A stretch of DNA of 64,000 nucleotides from Ga0077548 sp035440445 (GCA_035440445.1 DAORMJ010000012.1:60699-124698), one strand, 5' to 3'; shown: positions 43,145 to 51,376, counted from the first letter of the stretch. Notes: generated from the sequence alone by a model not told the origin. Numbers and translations: made by a program.

Positions 43145-43669
43145 ATGGGAATCGTGACGCCCTTTAAGCGCAGACTATATCCGGGCGTGCGCATGCCCGC
43201 GCGGCGTTCGCGCATGAATGCGCTCCTGCCGCTCGCAGTGGCCTGCGGCATCGCAATTGCCGGCTATTTCGTCTTCTCAAGCGGCGCTCCGTCTCGTGTC
43301 GTTCCAGCAGTTCATGGGCCGCAATTTGCTGCTTGCGGCTACCTCATCCGCGATAACTGCGTGATCGACGGAGATACTTTCTACTATCACGGCGACAAAG
43401 TCCGTATCGCCGACATCGACGCCCCCGAAACCCGCGGCGCGCAATGCGACTTGGAGGCGAAACGCGGTGCGCGCGCCACCACGCGCCTGCGCGAACTGCT
43501 CAATGAGGGTCCGTTCGAACTCCGCAGCTTTCAGAGCCGCGACACCGACCGTTATGGCAGGAAACTCCGGATCGTGATGCGCAACGGCGCTTCGCTGGGC
43601 GAGCGTCTCGTCTCCGAAGGACTGGCAAGACGCTGGTCCGGCAGGCGCATGCCTTGGTGCGGCGTTTAA
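43145..43669 (+). CDS. Membrane-anchored thermonuclease family protein
   Basis: A 174-residue protein with one N-terminal hydrophobic segment (about 25-45) and a staphylococcal-nuclease-like domain. The SNase core reads CVIDGDTFYYHGDKVRIADI followed by DAPETRG, with the second arginine site in DTDRYGRKLRIVM. The catalytic Arg, Glu and Arg of SNase can be matched to R in VRI, E in APETR and R in YGRK. Ca2+-dependent nuclease activity in the periplasm is expected. The end is compact, with a C-terminal PWCGV. Its stop overlaps the convergent DUF2254 gene by four bases. Confidence 0.86.
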   Translation: MGIVTPFKRRLYPGVRMPARRSRMNALLPLAVACGIAIAGYFVFSSGAPSRVVPAVHGPQFAACGYLIRDNCVIDGDTFYYHGDKVRIADIDAPETRGAQCDLEAKRGARATTRLRELLNEGPFELRSFQSRDTDRYGRKLRIVMRNGASLGERLVSEGLARRWSGRRMPWCGV

Positions 43670-44943
43670 TCCGCGAAGCCTCGTGCACGGTGCATCGCCT
43701 CACGCAGGCGTTCGAGATCGGCATCCAGCGTAAAGGCGTCTTGAGCCCGCTTGAGCGCGAGTTCCGACTGGAACAATGCCGCCTTACGAAAATCCTCGTC
43801 CCCCATGCGGCTTAGAGCGAACAGCGCCTTTTGCAGTCGCAGTTGCACTTCGATCAGCCCGGCGCCGTCCCGGCCGAGCGGCATGAAGGCATCTTCGAAG
43901 AGGTCGGCGGATTTCAGCACCGGCACATGAACACGCGGATATAGAAACTCGTCGTCCGCCTTCCGGTCGGGACCGGGCGCGAACATACTCATGAGACGGG
44001 TCAAGCGGCCGATGACATCGATCGCCGTACCGGAATCGTTGATCGCAGCCGACAGCGCGCGCGAGCCGATCTCGCACATGACCGCGAGACCGAAGCGCGG
44101 ATCCTGATCGAAACTGCGGCTATCTCCGATGGAGAATGCGCTGCGCATCGCCGCTTCCACGCGCTCCTGCTGCCCGGACTCCATTGCCACTTCGTGACCC
44201 AAACGCGAGAGCACGGTATCCGGATAGACGAAAGTTCCCGGTATGACGCCAAGATCAATGTCGCATTCGAGCGCTTCAGCGCAACGCGAGAGCGCCGGCA
44301 TATCGACGAACTGCACATAGCCGACGCGCTGTGCAGACACCGCCATCCCTGCCTTGCCTCCCGCTTCCCGCAAAGGCACGCCGCCGAGATAGGGCTCTTT
44401 CATGCGCAGCCGGATCGCTTCTTCGGTAGCTCGCTCGACGCGGTCGGTGGTTTCTCCGACGCGGCCGAGCTGCATCAGGTGATCGATCCAGCGCAACAGC
44501 GAGAACACGATCAGCGCGATGACGCCGATCGCGACGATGAAGAGAACGACACGGCCGCGGTCGCCATAGGCGCCCGTCTTGAGCACGATGATGCCGACGA
44601 TGCTGAACAGGAACGACCCGATGAATGTGGAAAGAACATTCTGCGTCACCCGGTCTTCCATCAGCAGCCGGGTTGCGCGCGGCGTAACGTTGTTGGTCGC
44701 AGCGGAAAACGCGGCAGTCATCACGTTCAGGGAGAAGGTCGTGACCGCAAGCATGCTCGACGCGATGATCGCGAGGATGCTGTCGACCGCGGCGGCACCG
44801 ATCGTGCCCGGCAACTCCCATGGAATATAGCGCTCGGCCACGGCCGCGATGATCGCAGCCGCAACGCCGAGCGAGCCGATCAGGCTCGCGCGCAGCCACA
44901 AGCGTTTCGTTACCTGCCGAAGTATCCAGCGCCACCGCGACAT
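43666..44943 (-). CDS. DUF2254 membrane protein
   Basis: A 425-residue protein with about four N-terminal transmembrane helices (to about residue 150) and a large soluble C-terminal part. Family features are LAIIASSMLAVTTFSLNVMT, then the FSAATNNVTPRATRLLMED loop and QNVLSTFIGSFLFSIVGII. The later DPRFGLAVMCEIGSRALSAA with NDSGTAIDVI are DUF2254 hallmarks. Function unknown. Convergent with the nuclease gene and divergent from the YbaK-like gene. Confidence 0.88.
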   Translation of the reverse strand: MSRWRWILRQVTKRLWLRASLIGSLGVAAAIIAAVAERYIPWELPGTIGAAAVDSILAIIASSMLAVTTFSLNVMTAAFSAATNNVTPRATRLLMEDRVTQNVLSTFIGSFLFSIVGIIVLKTGAYGDRGRVVLFIVAIGVIALIVFSLLRWIDHLMQLGRVGETTDRVERATEEAIRLRMKEPYLGGVPLREAGGKAGMAVSAQRVGYVQFVDMPALSRCAEALECDIDLGVIPGTFVYPDTVLSRLGHEVAMESGQQERVEAAMRSAFSIGDSRSFDQDPRFGLAVMCEIGSRALSAAINDSGTAIDVIGRLTRLMSMFAPGPDRKADDEFLYPRVHVPVLKSADLFEDAFMPLGRDGAGLIEVQLRLQKALFALSRMGDEDFRKAALFQSELALKRAQDAFTLDADLERLREAMHRARGFAD

Positions 44944-45074
44944 CGGTTCCCTTTCAAGCTATTGGCCAGGACATTCTGCATCGGTCGGCCGCCGAAGCGC
45001 TACCGGCTTTTGCATCGCGATGGGCTCTGCTAGCGGTTACGCCGGACGAAACATCAACAGCAAGTGACCGAGAG

Positions 45075-45530
45075 ATGAGCCTGGAATCCGTTCGCGCGTG
45101 GTTTGCAGAACATGCGCCCGACATCGAAGTGCTGGTGACCGACACGAGTTCAGCAACGGTCGCCGAGGCGGCAAGCACGCACAATGTAGAGCCCGCGCAA
45201 ATCGCAAAAACAATCTGCGTTCGCGCAGGCGACAAAGTTCTGCTGATCGTGACAAGCGGCGCCTCGCGGCTCGACAACAAGAAATTCAAAGCCGCATTCG
45301 GCGTGCGCCCTCGGATGTTGGGCGCTGACGAAGTCCTTTTGCTCACCGGCCACCCGGTCGGCGGGGTCTGCCCTTTCGGCCTCGCGACCGACTTGCCGGT
45401 ATATTGCGACGTGTCGTTGCAGCGGTTTGAAATCGTCGTACCCGCGGCGGGAGCCGGCAATGCGGCTGTTCTCATCACAACGGCGCGCATGGCGGACCTG
45501 ACAAAGTCGAGCTGGGTCGACGTCTGCTGA
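45075..45530 (+). CDS. YbaK/EbsC family Cys-tRNA(Pro) deacylase-like protein
   Basis: A 151-residue single-domain protein of the prolyl-tRNA editing family. Key blocks are VEPAQIAKTICVRAGDKVLL (catalytic lysine in IAKTI), DNKKFKAAFG and GVCPFGLATDLPVYCDVSLQ. These enzymes remove mischarged amino acids from tRNA in trans. It is monofunctional, so editing specificity cannot be inferred. A bidirectional terminator follows 20 bases after the stop. Confidence 0.9.
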   Translation: MSLESVRAWFAEHAPDIEVLVTDTSSATVAEAASTHNVEPAQIAKTICVRAGDKVLLIVTSGASRLDNKKFKAAFGVRPRMLGADEVLLLTGHPVGGVCPFGLATDLPVYCDVSLQRFEIVVPAAGAGNAAVLITTARMADLTKSSWVDVC

Positions 45531-45549
45531 AATTCAATCATGCATAGAA

Positions 45550-45576
45550 AAAGCCCGCGCGTATTGCGCGGGCTTT
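45550..45576. terminator. Bidirectional hairpin terminator
   Basis: A perfect 11-base-pair stem AAAGCCCGCGC / GCGCGGGCTTT with loop GTATT. On the minus strand the stem is followed by TTTTTC and on the plus strand by CTG after a short T-run, so it can stop both the YbaK-like gene (plus) and the convergent 88-aa gene (minus). Confidence 0.85.
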
Positions 45577-45595
45577 CTGTCGTGCGGCACGATGA

Positions 45596-45862
45596 TTACC
45601 AGGCACGGAAATAGATGCCCGGTCCCGGCCGGTAGTAGTAGCTCGGGCCATAATAATAGCCGTCATAGTACGGGCGATTATAATAATAGTGGCGGTGGTG
45701 ACGATGATGACGCCGCCAGTGGCGGTGCTGCACATCGGTCACGTTCTTTTCAACCTGCGGCGCCACGACCGTTGCCGGTGCCGCGGCAAGCGGCGAAGTC
45801 GATGCTGCAGCGGCGACAAGAAGACCGCCTGCAACGGCGCTATAAAGCGTTGTCTTGAGCAT
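45596..45862 (-). CDS. Small exported His/Tyr-rich protein
   Basis: An 88-residue protein with a signal peptide (about 1-28, ending SPLAAAPA). The mature half is extremely rich in His, Arg and Tyr: HRHWRRHHRHHRHYYYNRPY is followed by more YY and PGPG segments. Similar small secreted proteins are common in Bradyrhizobium-like genomes with no assigned function; the His cluster could bind metals. The gene is convergent with the YbaK-like gene across a shared terminator. Confidence 0.7.
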   Translation of the reverse strand: MLKTTLYSAVAGGLLVAAAASTSPLAAAPATVVAPQVEKNVTDVQHRHWRRHHRHHRHYYYNRPYYDGYYYGPSYYYRPGPGIYFRAW

Positions 45863-46246
45863 GGCTCTTTTCCCTTTCTGCGTTATGCCGGGGAAATCGC
45901 CGAGACTTCAAATCGTTCCTCGACCACGAAACTGCGCAGGAGTGAGCATATTCTCACGTTACGACAACGCATGGCGGCGCGATTCGTTCCCACTTATCGG
46001 CTCGGGGCGGTTTCCTATTGAGGCAGACTTCATGACGCATGCGGGAACGCGGCCCCGGGTGACCGCGTTCAGCGAAGCGATCGGGCTTCCTGGCGCGAGG
46101 AAAAAATATTGCGCGAGGAAAAAATTATTGAACGCCCGTCTGTACCTGCTTCCCCTTCAGCCGGATATTGAAGAATACTGCCCGAGCGGAACGGACTGCC
46201 GGTCCAGGCCGGTGCTCCCCGCTTTCGGCCTTACGAGGATTTAGCG
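45863..46246. other. 384-base spacer upstream of terC
   Basis: No credible gene. It contains an 8-base-pair inverted repeat GAACGCGG / CCGCGTTC (46045-46052 and 46063-46070, loop of ten bases) and a tandem direct repeat described separately. The last 60 bases before terC include nested GC-rich complementary stretches (GCCGGTCC near 46198). I looked for the manganese riboswitch (yybP-ykoY) often found before terC genes; its GGGGAGTAG-type core is not present. Promoters for the divergent genes must lie here. Confidence 0.5.
46093..46129. repeat. Tandem direct repeat in terC leader
   Basis: Two head-to-tail copies of GCGCGAGGAAAAAATATT (46093-46110) and GCGCGAGGAAAAAATTATT (46111-46129), differing by a single inserted T. 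It lies about 115 bases before the terC start. It could be a duplicated protein-binding site or a chance slippage product; function not known. Confidence 0.7.
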
Positions 46247-46999
46247 ATGTTCGATCTTGTCACCATCTTCTCCGATCCTGCGCATCTGGCGGCACTAGCC
46301 ACGCTGATCGCCATGGAGATCGTGCTTGGCATCGACAACCTCATCTTCATATCCATCCTCACCAACAAGCTCCCGGAAGAACAGCGCGCCCGCGCGCGGT
46401 TCATCGGCATCAGCGCGGCACTCGTGTTGCGTCTGGCACTGCTCAGCACGGTCTTCATCATCGTCCAGCTGACGGAGCCGGTGGTAACGCTCTTTGGTCA
46501 GGGCTTCTCGTGGCGCGACATGATCCTTATCGGCGGCGGCCTGTTTCTGGTCTGGAAGGCGACCAAGGAAGTTCACCACAACGTACATCCGGACGCAGGC
46601 GAAGACGTTTTCAGCGGCCGCGAGACCATGAGCTACGCGGCGACCATCGGCCAGATTCTCATTCTCGATCTGGTCTTTTCCGTCGACAGCATCATCACAG
46701 CCGTTGGCATGACCGACCAGATCGCGATCATGGTCATCGCCGTCGTCGTCACCGTCGCAGTCATGCTGCTCGCCGCAAACCCGCTCGCGAATTTCATCAA
46801 TGCCAATCCGAGCGTGGTGATGCTCGCGCTCGGCTTCCTCCTGATGATCGGGATGCTCCTGATCGCCGAAGGCTTCGGCGTGAAGGTGCCGAAGGCCTAT
46901 GTTTACTCCGCGATGCTGTTCTCGGCCTTCATCGAAGGACTGAACATCTACGCGCGCCGTGCGAAGAAGAACGGCGCGCGCATGAAGTTCAAGCGCTAG
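46247..46999 (+). CDS. TerC family integral membrane protein
   Basis: A 250-residue membrane protein with about seven helices. The TerC core motifs are EIVLGIDNLIFISILTNKLP near the N-terminus and LDLVFSVDSIITAVGMTD in the middle; these paired acidic helices form the ion site. Some members (MntP/Alx-like) export manganese; others were named for tellurite resistance. The basic C-terminal tail RRAKKNGARMKFKR is cytoplasmic. Neighbour nhaD, an ion antiporter, is separated by 234 bases. Confidence 0.9.
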   Translation: MFDLVTIFSDPAHLAALATLIAMEIVLGIDNLIFISILTNKLPEEQRARARFIGISAALVLRLALLSTVFIIVQLTEPVVTLFGQGFSWRDMILIGGGLFLVWKATKEVHHNVHPDAGEDVFSGRETMSYAATIGQILILDLVFSVDSIITAVGMTDQIAIMVIAVVVTVAVMLLAANPLANFINANPSVVMLALGFLLMIGMLLIAEGFGVKVPKAYVYSAMLFSAFIEGLNIYARRAKKNGARMKFKR

Positions 47000-47233
47000 C
47001 CGCCGGATGCAGGTGATGTGAATTTTACGTAACTTCCGCGCCGCCCTGCTCCAAAGGTAAATTCGAACCTCTCGCCTGCGTTGCAGAGAACCTTACAAAG
47101 TCGCGGCGCAAGATCACCGAATATTTTCCGCGCTGCGACACGAGCGCCGAAAACGCCTGACACCGCCGAACATGCTTGCAGCCGCATGCTTCTTTCGTCG
47201 AATATGTTTCGACAAAGAAAAATTGGGGGTGAG

Positions 47234-48643
47234 ATGCGGGACCTGTCCGGACGGCTTTGGCTGAAAATTTGGCTTTTAGCAGCCCTGACACTCGTCTTCG
47301 GCGCGACGCTGACCTCGCCCGTCCTTGCCGCAACGCCGGCCCCCACCCTGGATCTGACGCAGCACCCGGTCGGTTATCTCGCACTTGCGATCTTCTTCCT
47401 GGCTTACGCCTTCGTAGCGGTCGAGGAGTCGATCCAGCTCCGCAAGTCAAAGCCCGTGGTGATGGCGGCCGGCCTGATCTGGGGCCTGCTCGGCATTGTG
47501 TATTGGCTGAACGGCCAATCGGCCGCGCTCGAGGCTGCCGCCAAACACACCATCCTCGAATACGGCGAGTTGATGCTGTTTCTAATCGTGGCAATCACGT
47601 ACGTGAATACGATGCAGGAACGCCGCGTATTCGATGCGCTGCGGAGCAAACTCACCAATCTGAACCTGTCCTACAAGCAGCTGTTCTGGCTGATCGGCGG
47701 ATTTGCATTTTTCTTCTGCCCCATCATCGACAACCTCACGACCGCTTTGGTGATGGGCGCCGTCGTGGTCGCGGTCGGCGTCGGCAATTACCGCTTCATC
47801 GTGCTTGGCTGCGTCATCCTTGTGGTCGCAGCAAACGCAGGCGGTGTGTTCTCGCCGTTCGGAGACATCACTTCGCTGATGGTGTGGCAGAAGGGCAAGC
47901 TCACCTTCTTCGAGTTCTTCTATCTGTTCGTTCCGGCACTCGTGAACTTCCTCGTGCCGGCGTTCTGCATGCATTTTGCCGTCCCGGATGGAAAGCCTGA
48001 GCCATGGGGCGAAGGGCGCAAAATGAAGCCGGGCGCGCTGGTCGTGATCGCGCTGTTCCTCGCCACGATCGTCACCGCGATCTCGTTCAAGACATTCTTC
48101 AGCCTGCCGCCGGCGCTCGGCATGATGCTCGGTCTCGGCTACCTGCAGCTTTACAGCTATCGCCTGCAGCGTTCGGTCCGCCGCAGCGAAAATCAGGATC
48201 TCTATTTCGATTCCTTCAAGGAAATCGGCCGCATGGAATGGGACACGCTCCTGTTCTTCTTCGGCATCATCTTTGCGATTTCTGGCCTGAACGTCGCGGG
48301 CTATCTCGCGCTTTTGTCGAATTGGCTCTATGTCGATCTCGGCCCGACCACCGCGAATATCGCAATCGGCGTTCTGGGCGCTGCCTTCGACAACATCCCG
48401 CTGATGTTCGCGGTGCTGACGATGAACCCGGAAATGTCGAGCGGCCAGTGGATGCTGGTGACGCTATCGACCGGCGTCGGCGGCAGCATGGTTTCGATCG
48501 GTACCGCAGCCGGCGTTGCGCTGATGGGGCTCGTTCGCAACCACTATACTTTCATGAACCATCTTCGCTGGAGCTGGGCGATCGCGCTCGGCTATGTCGC
48601 GAGCATCGCAACCCATCTCTGGATCAATGCGGCGCTGATGTAG
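47234..48643 (+). CDS. nhaD: NhaD-type sodium:proton antiporter
   Basis: A 469-residue polytopic inner-membrane protein. An apparent N-terminal cleavable-like segment (LLAALTLVFGATLTSPVLA) precedes about twelve helices. Diagnostic pieces are LAYAFVAVEESIQLRKSKP, IDNLTTALVMGAVVVAVGVG, and AANAGGVFSPFGDITSLMVW. NhaD exchanges Na+ or Li+ for protons, and homologues occur in organisms facing salt or alkaline stress. ATG 47234 has ttgggggtgag as ribosome site; the open frame 153 bases further upstream is less likely. Confidence 0.92.
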   Translation: MRDLSGRLWLKIWLLAALTLVFGATLTSPVLAATPAPTLDLTQHPVGYLALAIFFLAYAFVAVEESIQLRKSKPVVMAAGLIWGLLGIVYWLNGQSAALEAAAKHTILEYGELMLFLIVAITYVNTMQERRVFDALRSKLTNLNLSYKQLFWLIGGFAFFFCPIIDNLTTALVMGAVVVAVGVGNYRFIVLGCVILVVAANAGGVFSPFGDITSLMVWQKGKLTFFEFFYLFVPALVNFLVPAFCMHFAVPDGKPEPWGEGRKMKPGALVVIALFLATIVTAISFKTFFSLPPALGMMLGLGYLQLYSYRLQRSVRRSENQDLYFDSFKEIGRMEWDTLLFFFGIIFAISGLNVAGYLALLSNWLYVDLGPTTANIAIGVLGAAFDNIPLMFAVLTMNPEMSSGQWMLVTLSTGVGGSMVSIGTAAGVALMGLVRNHYTFMNHLRWSWAIALGYVASIATHLWINAALM

Positions 48644-48655
48644 CGCCGCGTATAT

Positions 48656-49000
48656 TCAGCGCGGAATGCGGTTGACGCGCTGGCGATCGATGTCGTCCGG
48701 CGCGGTGAGACGGATGAATTTCTTCGTCTGCGAAAGCCGCTCCTCGATCGCAGCGGCGCTCACGCCTTTCTCGGCAAGCATCCGCCGCGCGTCGGCTTCT
48801 TCATCGCCGCATGCCGCAAAGGCCTTTTCGACTATCGCATCCTTCGCGATCTGCGGCGTCGCGAGTGCAAGCCTCTTCGTCTCGCTGGTGACGCAAAGCG
48901 AATAGGCAACCGTATGCGGCTCGAAGGCGGTCTGCGCGTAGGCCGCTTCCGAACAGATTGTCGCGCCTGCAAACAAGACCGCGCAAAAGGCGGATTTCAT
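48656..49000 (-). CDS. Exported protein of unknown function, 114 aa
   Basis: A signal peptide (MKSAFCAVLFAGATICSEAAYA) is followed by a mainly helical mature part with two cysteines (YSLCVTSET and FAACGDEEAD) that could form a disulfide. The ending AAIEERLSQTKKFIRLTAPD is charged. I recall hypothetical proteins of this size and Cys pattern in Bradyrhizobium. The ATG at 48998-49000 is chosen because it starts the signal peptide. Convergent with nhaD. Confidence 0.65.
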   Translation of the reverse strand: MKSAFCAVLFAGATICSEAAYAQTAFEPHTVAYSLCVTSETKRLALATPQIAKDAIVEKAFAACGDEEADARRMLAEKGVSAAAIEERLSQTKKFIRLTAPDDIDRQRVNRIPR

Positions 49001-49002
49001 GG

Positions 49003-49116
49003 TCAGGACTGCACGCCGCTGCCGCCGCAGCGCTGGCACTTCACTTTCTTGTCGCCCACTTTGAGCAGGCCGCGGCCTTCGCAGTTCTTGCAGGGCTTTT
49101 TCTTCGGTTTGGACAT
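49003..49116 (-). CDS. 37-aa zinc-binding microprotein (DnaJ zinc-finger-like)
   Basis: A very short gene: MSKPKKKPCKNCEGRGLLKV followed by GDKKVKCQRCGGSGVQS. Two CxxCxGxG repeats (CKNCEGRG and CQRCGGSG) form one zinc site as in the DnaJ cysteine-rich domain. ATG at 49114-49116, with the stop just two bases before the start of the 114-aa exported protein gene, so they may be co-transcribed. Such isolated DnaJ-type fingers are known as small hypothetical proteins in rhizobia, with no proven function. Its frame is open further upstream as antisense-like sequence inside trhO. Confidence 0.7.
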   Translation of the reverse strand: MSKPKKKPCKNCEGRGLLKVGDKKVKCQRCGGSGVQS

Positions 49117-49133
49117 CGGACTGCGGCTCCCCG

Positions 49134-49865
49134 TTACTCGGACAAGCCATGTCCGAGCGTCTCGCGCTCGTCGAAAACGAAGCAGCGGCCGACCCACCGG
49201 CTCGCTTCCGGCGGCACGTCTTCCAGATATTTCAGAATGCCGCCTTTGAGGTGATACACTTCGGCGAATCCCTTCGCGAGCATATAGCTTGAAGCCTTCT
49301 CGCAGCGGATGCCGCCGGTACAGAACATCGCAATTTTCTTGTGCTTTTGGGGATCGAGCGTTTTTTCGACGAACGCCGGGAAATCCTTGAAAGCAGCCGT
49401 GCCTGGATCGATCGCGCCTTGAAAGCTGCCATGCGCGAACTCGAACGAATTGCGCGTGTCGATCACGAGGACTTCGGGATCGGCGATGAGCGCGTTCCAG
49501 TCCTTGGCATCGACATAGGTGCCGGCGTTTCGCGCTGGATCGAGATCGGACACCCGCAGGGTCACGATCTCTGGCTTCACCTTCACCTTCATGCGCTGGA
49601 ATGGCTTTTCGGCAGCGCCCGACATCTTCAGCTCGAGTTCGTCGAAATGCGTGCGGATGCAGCGCAGGATTGCGTCCATCTGCGCGGCGCTCGCGGCAGC
49701 GATCGTTCCGTTGATCCCCTCGCGCGCGACAATCAGCGTTCCGCAGATCTCGTTCTCGCGGCAGGCCGCGCGCAGGTAAACAGCAAGCCCTTCGGGGTCG
49801 GGCACGGGCTGGAAACGATAGAGGGCAGCGACGGACCACATTTTGAAACGCTTAGGAGCATCCAC
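49134..49865 (-). CDS. trhO: Oxygen-dependent tRNA uridine(34) hydroxylase
   Basis: A 243-residue rhodanese-domain protein of the TrhO (YceA) family, which makes 5-hydroxyuridine at tRNA position 34. The N-terminal acylphosphatase-like domain has REGINGTIAAASAAQMDAIL. The rhodanese part contains DPEVLVIDTRNSFEFAHGSF and the active-site cysteine loop MFCTGGIRCEKASSYML. The end ECFVFDE-type block (GRCFVFDERETLGHGL) is typical. An alternative ATG at 49841 (MWSVAALYRF) matches other members better but has no clear ribosome site. It follows directly on the AT-rich patch to its right. Confidence 0.9.
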   Translation of the reverse strand: MDAPKRFKMWSVAALYRFQPVPDPEGLAVYLRAACRENEICGTLIVAREGINGTIAAASAAQMDAILRCIRTHFDELELKMSGAAEKPFQRMKVKVKPEIVTLRVSDLDPARNAGTYVDAKDWNALIADPEVLVIDTRNSFEFAHGSFQGAIDPGTAAFKDFPAFVEKTLDPQKHKKIAMFCTGGIRCEKASSYMLAKGFAEVYHLKGGILKYLEDVPPEASRWVGRCFVFDERETLGHGLSE

Positions 49866-49966
49866 AGGTATTCGTCAAATATGCGAAAAATAGCTGCATC
49901 CTGTGCGCCGCGCTGATAGAATTTTAATCGCTTATCGTTTTTTGCAAAATCAGGCGCGACCACGTC

Positions 49967-50470
49967 ATGAGTGCCGCAACCGATTGGCTCGCAGTAAAGT
50001 TTCCCTCGTTTCGCCGGCTTAGAAATGAGGAAATTGAAGCAATTAGTGATTTCACCCTTTTGTGGAGTCTTTACGAGCAAGCAATCCTAAATTTGGATGG
50101 TAACCCAACTAGTATCTATAACGCCGCCATAGAAATTATGGATAATGAAGACCTTCTGCCCGCCGAATTTGAAAGGGCGATCGAATACTTTCAAGATCGA
50201 TACATAGCTAACGGTACGTTTAACGCCCACTTTGAAAGTCTAAATTTTCGCACTCGTGACAGACGGCAGCTGGTTGAGGCAGTCCTAATAGGAGAAGCAG
50301 AAAGCGCGGGGCGGAGACTGGCTGCACTCTTGCTTATTGTTTACAGGCTCAGAAATAACTTGTTTCACGGCCAGAAATGGGAGACCGGCTTTCGCGATCA
50401 GTATTCGAACTTTCAAACGGCAAATAGTGTTCTGAAAAGCTGCATTGATCGGCATCTACTTGAAGTTTAA
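49967..50470 (+). CDS. HEPN-like domain protein
   Basis: A 167-residue protein that is mostly helical. Near the C-terminus the sequence RLRNNLFHGQK holds R129-x4-H134, the RX4-6H motif of HEPN domains, in the RNNxFHG context typical of Apea-like/MAE_28990-type HEPN proteins. Many HEPN proteins are RNases in toxin-antitoxin, anti-phage or stress systems, but some are inactive adaptors. There is no recognisable nucleotidyltransferase (MNT) antitoxin next to it. The gene is visibly AT-richer than the window (23 of 60 bases are G or C in 50041-50100) and uses rare-looking codons such as ATA and CTA, consistent with transfer. Confidence 0.65.
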   Translation: MSAATDWLAVKFPSFRRLRNEEIEAISDFTLLWSLYEQAILNLDGNPTSIYNAAIEIMDNEDLLPAEFERAIEYFQDRYIANGTFNAHFESLNFRTRDRRQLVEAVLIGEAESAGRRLAALLLIVYRLRNNLFHGQKWETGFRDQYSNFQTANSVLKSCIDRHLLEV

Positions 50471-50599
50471 GCCAAAGCGTCATCGCCTCGCGGTGGACAT
50501 TTACGATTCTCTTTAAGCGTTAAGTTTTCGGCTGTTGGCTACTTTGAAATTCAGAATGAGAATCAAAAGAAAGCCTGTTCGTTATCCCGCGAGGTCACC

Positions 50600-50914
50600 G
50601 TGAGCGTTAATGTTGCAAAGCATAGCATAGTAATAAACATTGCCGTTCCCGGAGGTGGAAGAGATTTTCTGGTAAGTGAGGCCGATTGGCTGCGATATCT
50701 TGAAAATCCATATGCACTTGCGGCCTCCCTCCATCGACTCACCGAAAGCGAATATGCTGAGTGGATTCGGCTTGACGGCATGGCGCTTTGTCGTTGCAAA
50801 ACCAAAAAGGGAAGTTTTTGCAAAAATCCAGTTAGTAGATTGCAGCTAAGCGCAGACGAATGGAGAGCCACGCATCGGGAATTGGCCTGCCCGATTCATT
50901 CCGAATCAAATTGA
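50600..50914 (+). CDS. Small Cys-rich protein of unknown function
   Basis: A 104-residue protein in the AT-rich patch. The C-terminal half has C64-x-C66, C74 and C97-x2-H100 (LCRCKTKKGSFCKNP and ACPIH), a plausible zinc-binding set resembling short treble-clef modules with a CK-x-KTK-x-G-x-x-CKNP pattern. The N-terminal part is a beta-like segment ending with GGGRDFLVSEADWLRYLENP. GTG at 50600 has gcgaggt upstream. The gene ends six bases before the tRNA-Ser 3' end, on the opposite strand. Confidence 0.6.
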   Translation: MSVNVAKHSIVINIAVPGGGRDFLVSEADWLRYLENPYALAASLHRLTESEYAEWIRLDGMALCRCKTKKGSFCKNPVSRLQLSADEWRATHRELACPIHSESN

Positions 50915-50919
50915 GTAAA

Positions 50920-51009
<90 letters not shown>

Positions 51010-51376
51010 GCGCCGGTAAGGACCGGGTCGATCCGTGGTCCTTGTCTTAGAGGGCGCTACTTAACGAAGCCATCCGCCGGGCACAAGCGGCAAGGGAAAG
51101 GTCTTTGTCCGGATCAAGATTGACTGGGAAAAACAGACGCACCGACGCTTCTTCGCGCCGGAATACGGTTCAGGTACGCCTGCCGCGCGCGATTCCGAGC
51201 GCAATCAGCAACAGCAGCGCAGCCATCAGCAAAATCGGCAGATAAGTCAGGTCCATCCGCCGGAGGCTAGGGATAAAGCCCGTAAAGCCTCCAGAGGCGT
51301 GAGCGCTCCAGGCTCTAAATTCGCCGCAAAAAGCCGACGGGTCCTGCCTTGGGCCACAAGCCGGAGCACCGGACCC
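51010..51376. other. Spacer between tRNA-Ser and a small exported protein gene
   Basis: A 367-base stretch with no recognised protein family. The only open frame I can support is a 28-residue hydrophobic one (listed separately). A 7-base-pair inverted repeat GGAGGCT / AGCCTCC (51262-51268 and 51286-51292) with an inner GGG/CCC pair lies just upstream of that small frame on its strand. No att-like duplicate of the tRNA 3' end was seen in this stretch. Confidence 0.5.
51170..51256 (-). CDS. Possible 28-aa membrane microprotein
   Basis: A short frame, MDLTYLPILLMAALLLLIAL followed by GIARGRRT, with ATG at 51254-51256 and TGA at 51170-51172. It is one hydrophobic helix followed by a positive C-terminal tail, the usual topology of small inner-membrane proteins. 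There is only a weak ribosome site (GGCGG) and no conserved neighbour, so it may be chance. Support rests on the helix and basic tail only. Confidence 0.35.
   Translation of the reverse strand: MDLTYLPILLMAALLLLIALGIARGRRT

Noticed and set aside
45863..46246. yybP-ykoY manganese riboswitch upstream of terC
   Set aside because: The GGGGAGTAG-type conserved core is not present in the leader.
49860..50010. Second att copy (tRNA-Ser 3' end duplicate) bounding the AT-rich patch
   Set aside because: No copy of GGCGGAGAGGGTGGG or similar was found near the left edge of the patch.
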